DNA of 64,000 bases, from NCBI RefSeq assembly GCF_003751785.1, contig NZ_RKIE01000002.1, forward strand, positions 310,001 to 374,000, read 5' to 3'. The notes below the pieces were generated by a model, which saw only the letters and a list, made by a program, of their open reading frames with translations, did no database searches and was not told the origin of the DNA. The stretch is from Frigoribacterium sp. PhB160 (GTDB lineage Bacteria > Actinomycetota > Actinomycetes > Actinomycetales > Microbacteriaceae). The first letter of the stretch is position 1; every line of letters starts with the position of its first letter. This document shows positions 43,618 to 52,100 of this stretch, piece after piece. Both the position numbers and the translations under genes were made by a program.

Positions 43618-44220
43618 ACGTCCCTCGACGCACCCGCCGCCGCGACGACGGCCGACGACGTCGCGCTCGCCGTGGGCGCCAACGTCCGCCGCCTGCGCCG
43701 CGGCCGCGGCCTCACCCTCGTGCAGCTCGCCGCCGAGGCGCAGCTGTCGCACCCGTTCCTCAGCCAGCTCGAGCGCGGCCTCGCCCGGCCGAGCATCGCC
43801 TCCCTCGAGCGCATCGCGCGCGCCCTCGGCTCGAGCCAGGTCGAGATCCTCGGCGCCTCGGGCGACGACGACCGCGCCGCCGACCAGCCCGGGGTGGAGC
43901 TCGTGGCCGCCGCCGAGGGCGCGACGGGACGCTACGGGCAGGCGGCCGCGCGCCTCCTCACGCCCGGCGACCGGCCGTTCCGCGCCATGGAGATGACCGG
44001 GTCCAACCTCGACCCCGGCGACTACTTCCGCCACGCCGAGGACGAGTTCGTTCACGTGCTCGCCGGCCGCCTCCGCGTCGACCTGGGCGACGAGGGCGCG
44101 CACGACCTCGCGGCCGGCGACTCGCTGTACTACGTCGGCGGCACCGCCCACCGCTGGAGCGCCGTCGGCGACGACGGCTACCGGCTGTTCGTCGTCAAGC
44201 AGAGACCGGAGAGCCTGTGA
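43618..44220 (+). CDS. XRE-family regulator with cupin sensor domain
   Basis: HTH_3 domain (VGANVRRLRRGRGLTLVQLA, SHPFLSQLERGLARPS) and C-terminal cupin_2 barrel (DPGDYFRHAEDEFVHVLAGRLRVDLG). Homologues usually have about ten residues before the VGANVR segment, and a perfect AGGAGG stands at 43604-43609. The frame reaches back to it, but the codons at the proper distance are GTC (43615) and ACG (43618), not a normal start. The first standard start is GTG 43672 (182 residues), with no ribosome-binding site. The coordinate given assumes the upstream start region. Likely controls the divergent amidohydrolase-ABC operon and its own reductase partner. Confidence 0.75.
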   Translation, partial: TSLDAPAAATTADDVALAVGANVRRLRRGRGLTLVQLAAEAQLSHPFLSQLERGLARPSIASLERIARALGSSQVEILGASGDDDRAADQPGVELVAAAEGATGRYGQAAARLLTPGDRPFRAMEMTGSNLDPGDYFRHAEDEFVHVLAGRLRVDLGDEGAHDLAAGDSLYYVGGTAHRWSAVGDDGYRLFVVKQRPESL

Positions 44221-45179
44221 CCGCCCCCACCCGCCTGCCCGAGACGGCCCTCGACGTCGTCGTGACGGCCCGCACCCGCTCGTCGGACGCCGTCGACCTG
44301 TTCGACCTCGCCGCGCCCGACGGCACGCCGCTGCCCCGCTGGGAGGCCGGCGCCCACGTCGACGTCGCCCTGCCCGACGGCGACGTGCGGCAGTACTCGC
44401 TCTGCGGCGACCCCGTCGAGGGCACCTGGCGCATCGGGGTGCTGCGCGAGCCGGACGGCCGCGGCGGCTCGGCCTGGCTGCACGACCACCTGGCCGTCGG
44501 GTCGACGGTGCGCGTCGCCGGGCCCCGCAACCACTTCGAGTTCGAGCCGCGGCGCGGCACGTCGTACGTGCTCGTCGCGGGCGGCGTCGGCGTGACGCCG
44601 ATCTCGGCCATGGCGCGGGCGGCGGCGCACGCGGGCGTCGAGTACGTCGTGCACTACGCGGGCCGGTCGCGCGCCTCCATGGCCCTGCTCGACGAGCTGG
44701 CCGAGCTGCACGGCGACCGCCTGCACGTGCACGCGGCCGACGAGGGCGCCCGCCTCGACCTCGACGCGCTGTTCGCCGGCATGCCGCCGTTCACCACGAC
44801 CTACTGCTGCGGCCCCGAGCGGATGATCGACGCGGTCGAGGCCGCGGGCGCGGGTCGTCAGGTCGTCGTCGAGCGGTTCGAGCCGAAGGCCGTCGGCGAG
44901 CCCGTGCGGCACGAGTCGTTCGAGGTCGAGCTCGCGCTGACCGGCGGCACCGTGACCGTGCCGTCCGACCGCTCGGTGCTCGACGTCGTCGAGGAGGCCG
45001 GCGTGCTCGTGCTCTCGAGCTGCCGCGAGGGCACCTGCGGCACGTGCGAGACGACCGTGCTCGAGGGCGAGGTCGACCACCGCGACTCGATCCTCACGCC
45101 CGACGAGCAGGCCGCCGGCGACCGCATGTTCATCTGCGTCTCGCGGGCCGCCTGCCCCCGCCTCGTCCTCGACCTCTAG
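44217..45179 (+). CDS. Phthalate-dioxygenase-reductase-type oxidoreductase
   Basis: A 320-residue electron-transfer protein: FMN/flavin-binding barrel (about 1-105, RQYSLCGDP), NAD domain (about 108-225, VAGGVGVTPISAMARAA, CCGPERM) and a C-terminal plant-type [2Fe-2S] ferredoxin (SSCREGTCGTCETTVLEG, last Cys in FICVSRA). It passes NADH electrons to a Rieske oxygenase or demethylase. No oxygenase gene is present here. A reductase (HpxE) with a Rieske partner (HpxD) acts in the Klebsiella hpx system, which makes the purine context suggestive. Overlaps the XRE gene by 4 bp. Confidence 0.9.
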   Translation: MTAPTRLPETALDVVVTARTRSSDAVDLFDLAAPDGTPLPRWEAGAHVDVALPDGDVRQYSLCGDPVEGTWRIGVLREPDGRGGSAWLHDHLAVGSTVRVAGPRNHFEFEPRRGTSYVLVAGGVGVTPISAMARAAAHAGVEYVVHYAGRSRASMALLDELAELHGDRLHVHAADEGARLDLDALFAGMPPFTTTYCCGPERMIDAVEAAGAGRQVVVERFEPKAVGEPVRHESFEVELALTGGTVTVPSDRSVLDVVEEAGVLVLSSCREGTCGTCETTVLEGEVDHRDSILTPDEQAAGDRMFICVSRAACPRLVLDL

Positions 45180-45193
45180 CCCGCCCGCGGGCG

Positions 45194-46549
45194 TCAGCCG
45201 CGCAGCCGCCGCTCGAGCGCCGCGACGAGGTCGCGTTCGTCGGCCCCGAGGAGGCGCCCCTCGCGCACCGCAGGACGCCCCGCCACCCAGACCTCCCGCG
45301 GCCGCCGCCCCGGGCTCGCCCAGAGCAGCCCCGCGACGGGGTCGGCGACCCCGGCGTCGGCGACGCCCGACACGTCCCAGAGGCACAGGTCGGCCGCGGC
45401 GCCCGGTCGCAGGTGGCCGAGCTCCGGCCGTCCCAGCCCCGCCGCCGAGCCGGCCGTCGCCATGCCGAGCACGGTCCGCGCCGGCACCGGCGGCCCGACC
45501 AGCGGCGCGACCTGCATCGCGAGCCGGGCGTCGGCGAGCAGGTGCCCGGCGTCGTTGCTGCCGCCGCCGCTCGTGCCGAGGCCGACCGTCACGCCGGCGG
45601 CCCGCAGCGCCGCCACCGGCGCGATGCCCCACCCCATCGGCAGGTCGCAGCCGGGAGCGTGCGTGGCCGTGACCCCGGCCCGTGCGAGCCGCGCGATCTC
45701 GTCGTCGGTGACCGCGCAGAGGTGCGCGATCGTCACGTCGTCGGCGACCCAGCCCCAGTCGTCGAGCAGGTCGAGGGGCCGCCGTCCGTACCGCTCGAGG
45801 GCGATCGCGACGTCGACCTGCTCGTTGGCCTGGGTGCGTCGGCGCAGTCCGTGCCGCGCCGCGACCTCGTCGAGCAGGGCGAACGTCTCGCGGGAGTCGC
45901 TGTGCACCCCCGCCGGCCCGACCGCCACCTGCAGCATGCCGTCGTCGCCGACCCCGCCCGTCCCCGCCGTGCCAGTGGCCGACACCCCGCCGGAGGCGCC
46001 CCCCACCAGCGCCTGCACGATCGCCTCCGCCGACGTGGCCGCCGCCTCGGGGTCGTCCCGGGCCGAGCCGCGCACGAAGACCAGCCGTCCCCCGAGCGCC
46101 GCCGCCTCCCGGGCGATGCTCACGGCGATCGCGACGGTGTCGTCGACCCCCGCCTGCCCGGCGTCGCCGTGGCCCGCCGGCCAGTTGAGCTGGTGGTCGG
46201 CCACGGTCGTCACGCCGGCGAGCAGGCCCTCGGCGACGCCCACGGCGGTCGTCGCCGCGACGAGCGACGGGTCGATGCGGGCGGCGCCGTAGGCGGCCGC
46301 CATGGCGGGCAGCCAGTCGGCCATCGGCACTCCCCGGGTGCCGGGCAGCGTGCGGAAGCCGCTCTGCAGCAGGTGGTGGTGCGCGTTGACGAGCCCCGGC
46401 GTGACGACGCAGCCGCCGGCGTCGACGACCTCGCGGGGCACGTCGTCGGCGGGCCGGTCGACGACGCGACCGCCGTCCACGAAGAGGCTGTCGGTGGTCT
46501 CGGTCGCCTCGTCGACGACGACGCGCACGGCGCCCCTGAACTCGAGCAT
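45194..46549 (-). CDS. 8-Oxoguanine-deaminase-like amidohydrolase with altered metal site
   Basis: A 451-residue member of the SsnA/8-oxoguanine deaminase branch of the amidohydrolase superfamily (PGLVNAHHHLLQSGFR, THAPGCDLPMGWGIAPV). His57-His59 and His276 are kept, but the third ligand position (normally H-x-x-E) reads QANE (Gln240, Glu243) and the final Asp position (normally GxDG) reads GTSGGGSND (Ser327). Two of the four canonical metal ligands are therefore missing. Either a divergent enzyme or a binding protein. A near -10 box (TAGAAC) lies 6 nt before ATG 46549. Confidence 0.8.
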   Translation of the reverse strand: MLEFRGAVRVVVDEATETTDSLFVDGGRVVDRPADDVPREVVDAGGCVVTPGLVNAHHHLLQSGFRTLPGTRGVPMADWLPAMAAAYGAARIDPSLVAATTAVGVAEGLLAGVTTVADHQLNWPAGHGDAGQAGVDDTVAIAVSIAREAAALGGRLVFVRGSARDDPEAAATSAEAIVQALVGGASGGVSATGTAGTGGVGDDGMLQVAVGPAGVHSDSRETFALLDEVAARHGLRRRTQANEQVDVAIALERYGRRPLDLLDDWGWVADDVTIAHLCAVTDDEIARLARAGVTATHAPGCDLPMGWGIAPVAALRAAGVTVGLGTSGGGSNDAGHLLADARLAMQVAPLVGPPVPARTVLGMATAGSAAGLGRPELGHLRPGAAADLCLWDVSGVADAGVADPVAGLLWASPGRRPREVWVAGRPAVREGRLLGADERDLVAALERRLRG

Positions 46550-46640
46550 GCCGACGTTCTAGCAGCGACGTGTGTCGGGGACGTTTCGCCGCCGACCAGG
46601 CCGGGCCGCGCCTCCCGGTCGCGGTGTCGGCGCTCGCGGT

Positions 46641-46646
46641 TACGCT
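46641..46646 (+). promoter_or_regulatory. -10 element TACGCT, leaderless start
   Basis: TACGCT is 6 nt before ATG 46653. Confidence 0.55.
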
Positions 46647-46652
46647 GGCGGC

Positions 46653-46898
46653 ATGTCCGACAGCTCACCTGACCGCATCCTGATGTTCGGCGCCGACTGG
46701 TGCCGCGACTGCCGCCGCTCGAAGGCGCTGCTCGACCGCGAGGGCGTCGCGTACGACTACGTCGACGTCGAGGCGGTGGAGGACGGCGCCGACCGCGCCT
46801 ACGCGATCAGCGGCCGCACGCAGATCCCCGTCGTGGTCTTCCCCGACGGCAGCCACCTCGTCGAGCCGACCGACCCCGAGCTCGCCGCGAAGCTCTAG
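46653..46898 (+). CDS. Glutaredoxin-like (mycoredoxin-type) protein
   Basis: An 81-residue thioredoxin-fold protein: MFGADWCRDCRRSK with redox pair Cys-x-x-Cys (C17/C20 region), the cis-Pro segment QIPVVVFPDGSHL (TxxPxxF-like) and short C-terminal helix. Actinobacterial relatives reduce mixed disulfides with mycothiol. Stands alone on a leaderless transcript. Confidence 0.85.
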   Translation: MSDSSPDRILMFGADWCRDCRRSKALLDREGVAYDYVDVEAVEDGADRAYAISGRTQIPVVVFPDGSHLVEPTDPELAAKL

Positions 46899-46935
46899 CC
46901 GGGCCGCCGACCTCGTTCGCTACCGACCTCGGCCG

Positions 46936-47949
46936 CTACCCCTCGCGCCGTGCGGCGACGACCGACTTGACGGCCTCGTCGAGGTGCGGGTGCCGGAAGG
47001 CGTAGCCGCCCTCGGTCAGCCGCTCGGGCAGCACCCATCGGCTCTTCAGCACGAGCTCCGTCTCGGTGCGGAGGGCGAACGTGCCGAGCTCGAGCATCCA
47101 CCGCGTCGCGGGGAGGCCGACACGGCGACCGACGGCCCGTCGCACGATGCCCATCATCGTGCGGTTGTCGCTGGGGTTCGGCGACGAGAGGTTGACCGCG
47201 CCCTCGACCTCGTCGTGCTCGCGCAGCCACTCGATGCTGCCGAGCACGTCGTCGACGTGGATCCAGCTGAACTTCTGCCGACCGCCGTGCGTGCCCTCGC
47301 GGTGGTGCGTGCCCGCCGCGAGCCGGGCGCGGGTGGCCGGCCACGGCCCGTCGAGCTGAGGCCCGCCGAGTCCGGCGCGGGCCAGGCCCATCAGCGGCAC
47401 CAGCGCGCTGCCGTCGCCGAGCACGATCGCCATGCGCAGCGAGACGCGGCGGGTGCCGGGCGTCTGGCCGGAGAAGAACTCGCGCTCCCAGGCGGTCGCG
47501 ACGTCGACCGAGAAGCCGCTGCCGATCTCGCCCGTCGACTCGGTCATCGGACGGTCCTCCGCGTGGCGGTAGATCGTCGCGGTCGACGAGTTGAGCCAGA
47601 CCGGGGGAGGCACGGCGCAGGCCTGCACCGCCGCCTTCAGCTCCCGGGTCGTCTCGACCCGGGAGCGCATGACCTCGCGCCGGTTCGCCGCGGTGTAGCG
47701 GCAGTCGACGCTCTTGCCGGCGAGGTTGACGAGCGCGTCGGCGCCCTCGAGCAGGGCCGTGATGCCGGCCGTGTCGCCCCAGCGGGCGTCGGGGCCGTCG
47801 CGCCCGACCAGGCTGACCCGGGCGCCGCGCGCCCGGTAGGCCTCGGCGAGGTGCTGGCCGATGAAGCCGCTCGCACCGGCGAGCACGACGTGCTCGGTGC
47901 GTGCCGGTCCGCCGACGGTGTCGCCGGTCGCGGCGTCGTGGTCGCTCAC
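46936..47949 (-). CDS. TIGR01777-family NAD(P)-dependent epimerase
   Basis: A 337-residue SDR-extended protein (YfcH/SulA-like): GASGFIGQHLAEAYRARGA nucleotide-binding loop, ALVNLAGKSVDCRYT, and the C-terminal DUF1731 with GRRVGLPATRWMLELG and LKSRWVLPERL. The natural substrate of the family is unknown. GTG 47949; 11 bp downstream of the DUF1508 gene, probably co-transcribed. Confidence 0.87.
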   Translation of the reverse strand: MSDHDAATGDTVGGPARTEHVVLAGASGFIGQHLAEAYRARGARVSLVGRDGPDARWGDTAGITALLEGADALVNLAGKSVDCRYTAANRREVMRSRVETTRELKAAVQACAVPPPVWLNSSTATIYRHAEDRPMTESTGEIGSGFSVDVATAWEREFFSGQTPGTRRVSLRMAIVLGDGSALVPLMGLARAGLGGPQLDGPWPATRARLAAGTHHREGTHGGRQKFSWIHVDDVLGSIEWLREHDEVEGAVNLSSPNPSDNRTMMGIVRRAVGRRVGLPATRWMLELGTFALRTETELVLKSRWVLPERLTEGGYAFRHPHLDEAVKSVVAARREG

Positions 47950-47960
47950 GCGTGCGCCGC

Positions 47961-48167
47961 TCAGTCGGTGAGGACGGGGTCCTGCGACGGCGTGCGGTCG
48001 TCGAGCACGGCGTCCGCGGCGGTGCTGCGCACGCCGTCGACGGCGTTGAGGGCCGAGCCCTTCGTCGCGTAGCCGATCGACGAGACGATCACGTCGCCGC
48101 CGTGGGTGGTCAACGCGAAGCGGTACTCGCCGGAGTCGTCCTGCGTGACGACGAACTTGCCTGCCAT
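47961..48167 (-). CDS. DUF1508 (YegP-like) protein
   Basis: A 68-residue protein with one DUF1508 unit: GKFVVTQDDSGEYRFALTTH, GGDVIVSSIGYATKGSALNAV. YegP proteins usually have one or two such units and no known biochemical role. ATG 48167 has GGGAGAAG 3 nt upstream. Confidence 0.85.
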   Translation of the reverse strand: MAGKFVVTQDDSGEYRFALTTHGGDVIVSSIGYATKGSALNAVDGVRSTAADAVLDDRTPSQDPVLTD

Positions 48168-48453
48168 GGTCTTCTCCCGGGTCCGAGGTGCGGTCGCCGT
48201 CGGTGCGGCGACGCGTGTGCGGGTCAGCATGTCACGCCGCCCGTCGCCGCGCCTGCGCCCGCGTCGTCGACCACGGACGAGCCCTGATTGACATGCCATA
48301 TTTCAGGTGCCACAATGGACGAGTCGCTGCGGCCCCGGTGGTCCTTCCCCCTCAGGACCCGGTGCGGAGCCGCGACACCGGAGCGCCCGGCCCCTGATGG
48401 CAGTCGCGGGGTCGGGCGCTCCTCCCTCGTCCGAGGCGAGCCGGGCGGCGGCG
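48168..48453. other. 286-bp intergenic region with terminator
   Basis: Upstream of the DUF1508 gene and 3' of the OrfA-like gene. It holds an AT-richer patch around 48283-48315 (probable promoter for the leftward genes) and the hairpin at 48380-48422. No gene seen. Confidence 0.5.
48380..48422 (-). terminator. Terminator of the OrfA-like gene
   Basis: GGAGCGCCCG (48380-48389) pairs with CGGGCGCTCC (48413-48422), extended by CCCC/GGGG after one mismatch; starts 31 bp after the OrfA-like stop. Confidence 0.7.
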
Positions 48454-48852
48454 CTACTCGGAGACGAGCACCGCGATGGCGCGCTTCAGCGCCTCGCGGT
48501 CACGGCGCAGCTGGGCGACCTCGGCCTCGAGCTCGGAGACGCGCTCGGAGGTCGCCGCGCTGCCGCTGCCCGGGGGGCGACCGCGACGAGGCGCCGGGGA
48601 GGCACTCGCCGCCTCCGCCAGGCTCTCGTCCTCCTCCGCGGCGTCGGCCGCGATCTCGGGCTCGACCGGTGCCGGGGCGATCGACTTCTCGTGGGCGCGG
48701 ATCCAGCCGCGGAGAGACTGCTCGCCGACCTCGAACTCCTCCGCGGTCTCGCGGATGATGGAGCGGTTGCCCGGCTCGGCCTCGCGGCGCTCGAGGACGC
48801 GGGCGAGGGACTTCTCGCGGGTCTCGTCGGTGTACTTCTGCTCGAAGGGCAT
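48454..48852 (-). CDS. Solitary IS3-OrfA-like protein with AT-hook and leucine zipper
   Basis: A 132-residue protein. Residues 1-55 resemble the HTH of IS3/IS911 OrfA transposase subunits (FEQKYTDETREKSLARVLER ... EFEVGEQSLRGWIRAHEK). A basic AT-hook-like RRGRPPGSG follows near residues 88-97, then a heptad coiled coil (VSELEAEVAQLRRDREALKRAI) as in OrfA multimerisation zippers. No OrfB, no terminal inverted repeats and no target duplications are seen, so it looks like a resident DNA-binding protein rather than part of an active element. RBS CAGGAG, 5 nt before ATG. Confidence 0.7.
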   Translation of the reverse strand: MPFEQKYTDETREKSLARVLERREAEPGNRSIIRETAEEFEVGEQSLRGWIRAHEKSIAPAPVEPEIAADAAEEDESLAEAASASPAPRRGRPPGSGSAATSERVSELEAEVAQLRRDREALKRAIAVLVSE

Positions 48853-49164
48853 GGGGGCTCCTGGATGTCGTGTCGACGGGGGCGTCGAGATGATGAACTT
48901 CTGTCACCGAGGGCCGGGTGTGGTGATGACTCGACGGTAGTGCATCATCGACGTTCCGTAGCGTCCGATCGACATGATGAGACGTCACATAGAAAGCCGT
49001 GCTGCGCGACGATGTGTCGACATTCCCTCATGGTGCGACGCCTGTCGTCGTGTGCCACACGTGTCTCACGCGCCGGGCCGGGCCGGGGCGGATCGCCGAC
49101 ATTCCTCGTGGCCGTCAGCCCGTCGTCACGGGCACGGCCAGCCGGACGGCTTAAGGTAGGCCGT
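48853..49164. promoter_or_regulatory. Divergent promoter region between OrfA-like and helicase-like genes
   Basis: 312 bp, clearly richer in A/T than its surroundings (48885-49030). It has a GATGA/TCATC inverted pair around 48923-48946 and several GACGT/ACGTC boxes. The rightward -10 TAAGGT lies at 49152-49157. No gene seen. Confidence 0.5.
49152..49157 (+). promoter_or_regulatory. -10 element TAAGGT, leaderless start
   Basis: TAAGGT ends 7 nt before GTG 49165. Confidence 0.5.
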
Positions 49165-52100
49165 GTGTGGCGCCCCGACAGACAGCATGACAACGACGAC
49201 GACGGAACCGACTCCGTCGCCGGCCCGACGGGCGCGCCCGGGTCGGCGACGTCGCCCGGCGCGCTGAGCCTCGGCTCGCCCGGCCTCGCCGTCGGCAACG
49301 TCGCCGAGCCGATCCGCGCCTCCTGGCGCGAGACGCTCTCCGGCGTCGGCGGCACGTCGACCCTCCTGCACTTCGGCGACGAGCAGCGCGCCCGCATCGA
49401 GCTCAGCACGACGCACCCCGGCGGCCTCGCCCAGTTCATCACCGGCAAGACGACGCTGCTGTCGAGCCTCATCCGCGACGACCTGGCTCTCCGCACAGCC
49501 CGCGTCGCGGCCGGCGAGATCGCCGCGAAGGGCCTCGAGCTCGCGACCGTGCGCGGCATCGACGCCGTCCACCTCGCGATCGGCATGGCCGCCTGGTCGT
49601 TCGCCGGCGACGACCACCGCGCGCCCGTGCTGCTGCGCCCGCTCGCCATCCGCCGCCACGGCAGCGACTTCGAGGTCAAGCTGCTCGGCGAGCCCTACCT
49701 CAACCCGGCGCTCGCCGACGCGCTGCACGACCAGTTCGACATCTCGCTCGACGCCGACGCGTTCGTCGCGCTGGCGAGCCGCGAGGGCTCGTTCACCCCG
49801 AACCCGGTCATCGACCGGCTGCGCGGCCTGACGGCGCACCTCGAGTGGTTCACGGTGCAGCCGCGGCTCGTCGTGTCGACCTTCGCCGACGTGGCGACCG
49901 AGATGGCGCTCGACGCCCGCGAGCTCGGGCACCCCGTGCTCGACGCCCTGGGCGGCAACGCCATGGCGATCCGCCAGGTCGCGGAGGCGCACCGTCCCGC
50001 CACGGCGACGCCGCAGGACGAGCGCAGCCCCGAGACCGACACCCTGCTGCTCGACGCCGACCCCGAGCAGGAGGCCGTCGTCGCCGAGATCGCGGCCGGC
50101 AACTCGGTCGTCGTCAAGACGCTGCCCGGCACCGGCGGCACCCAGACCATCGTCAACGCCGTCGGCCGCCTGGTCTCGCAGAACAAGCGCGTGCTCGTCG
50201 TCAGCGCCCGTCGGGCGTCGCTGCGCGGCATCACCGCACGCCTGGCCGACATCGGCCTGCCCGGCGTCGCGGTGTCGCCGACGACGCTCCGTCGCGACGT
50301 CGTCCGCTCGATCGCCCGGGCGGAGAAGGCCACGCACCCGCAGATGGGCGAGGTCGACGACGCGCTCGTGCGCCTCCGCAAGGTGCTCGTCGACTACCGC
50401 GGCGCGCTCAGCCGCCGCGACCCCGAGCTCCGCGTGTCGGTGCTCGACTGCCTCACCGAGCTCTCGCGCCTGGCCCTGCTGCCCGCCGCCCCCGCGACGA
50501 CCGCGCGCCTCAGCCGCCGCAGCGTCGAGGCCATGGTCGAGGGCCGCGGACGCGTCGCCGAGACGATGGTCAACGCCGCGAACCTCGGCGAGTTCCGCTA
50601 CGGCCCCGGCGACTCGCCCTGGTACGGCGCCCGCTTCACCGACGCGTTCGGCGCCGGCGACGCCCACCAGCTGGCGAAGAACCTCCACCACCGCGACCTG
50701 CCGCGCCTGCTCGAGCGGGCGAACGAGGTCATCGGCGGGACGCGGATGCGCCCCTTCGAGTCGGTGGCGGAGCTGGGCACGTACCTGCGCCTCCTCATCG
50801 AGATCCGCGACACCCTCGACCGCTTCCTGCCGGTGGTCTTCGACCGCTCGGTGGCGGAGCTCGTCGCGGCGACCGCGCCGAAGCGCGACGCCCCCGACAT
50901 GTCGAGCGCGAACCGTCGACGCCTCAAGAAGCTCGCGAAAGAGTACGTGCGGCCGGGGGTGCACGTCGCCGACCTGCACGGCGCGCTGCAGCGCATCCAG
51001 CAGCAGCGCATCCTCTGGCAGCGCTACGTCTCGGCGGGCACCCCGCCCGAGGTGCCGACCGGCATCGCCGACGCGCACGTGCTGCACCAGCAGGTGTCGC
51101 ACGACCTCGAGCGCCTCGACGGGCCGCTCGGCCTGCACGACGCCGACGGCCTCACCGAGATCGGCGTCGTCGAGCTGCAGCAGCGCCTCGCCGCCCTCGC
51201 CGCCGAGAGCGACGTCCTGCAGAACCTGCAAGAGCGCACCGAGCTCATGACGACGCTGCGCGACCTCGAGCTGACGCCGCTCATCACCGACCTCGCGAAC
51301 CGCCACGTGCCCGAGCAGCAGGTCGCCGCCGAGCTCGAGCTGGCCTGGTGGCGCTCGGCCCTCGAGTCGCTGCTCGAGGCCGACCGCGCCCTGCTCGGCG
51401 CGAACACGGCCATGCTCGACCGCCTCGAGGCCGACTTCCGCCTCGTCGACGAGGCCCACGCCGCGGGCAGCGCGCAGCTGCTCGGGTGGCAGCTCGCCGA
51501 GAACTGGAAGATCGGGCTCGTCGACTGGCCGGAGGAGGCGTCGGCGCTGAAGATGCTGCTGCGCCAGGGCCACGTCACCGCGCGCCTCCTGCACGACGCC
51601 GCACCGCACCTCTCGCGCACCGTCGCGCCGGTCTGGCTGGCCTCGCCCTACGAGGTGCACACGATCGCCGACACCGTGCCCTTCGACACCGTCGTGCTCG
51701 TCGACGCCGGCGCCACGACGATCGCCGAGAACGTCGGGGCGATCCGTCGCGGCAAGCAGACCGTCGCGTTCGGCGACCCGGTGACGCAGACCCCGTCCGA
51801 GTTCGACGTCGCGGTCACGCCCGGCAAGCAGCCGCCCCGCCACGACGACGCCGAGCTCGACGCCCTGCACGCCGACAGCGCCCTCGCGCGCCTGTCGACG
51901 CTGCTGCCGACCCTCTCGCTGACCCGCAGCTACCGCGCCGGCGGCGAAGACCTGGCCGAGCTCGTCAACCGCCGGTTCTACGGCGGCCGCATCGAGTCGA
52001 TCCCGTGGGCGGGCAGCTTCCTCGGGCACGGCAGCATCGCGCTCGACTACGTCTCGGGCGGCACAGCCGTCCCCGACCCCGAGTCGGGCGCCGTCGAGAG

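Noticed and set aside
48454-48852. Complete IS3-family insertion sequence
   Set aside because: No OrfB, no DDE domain, no terminal inverted repeats or target-site duplication around the gene.
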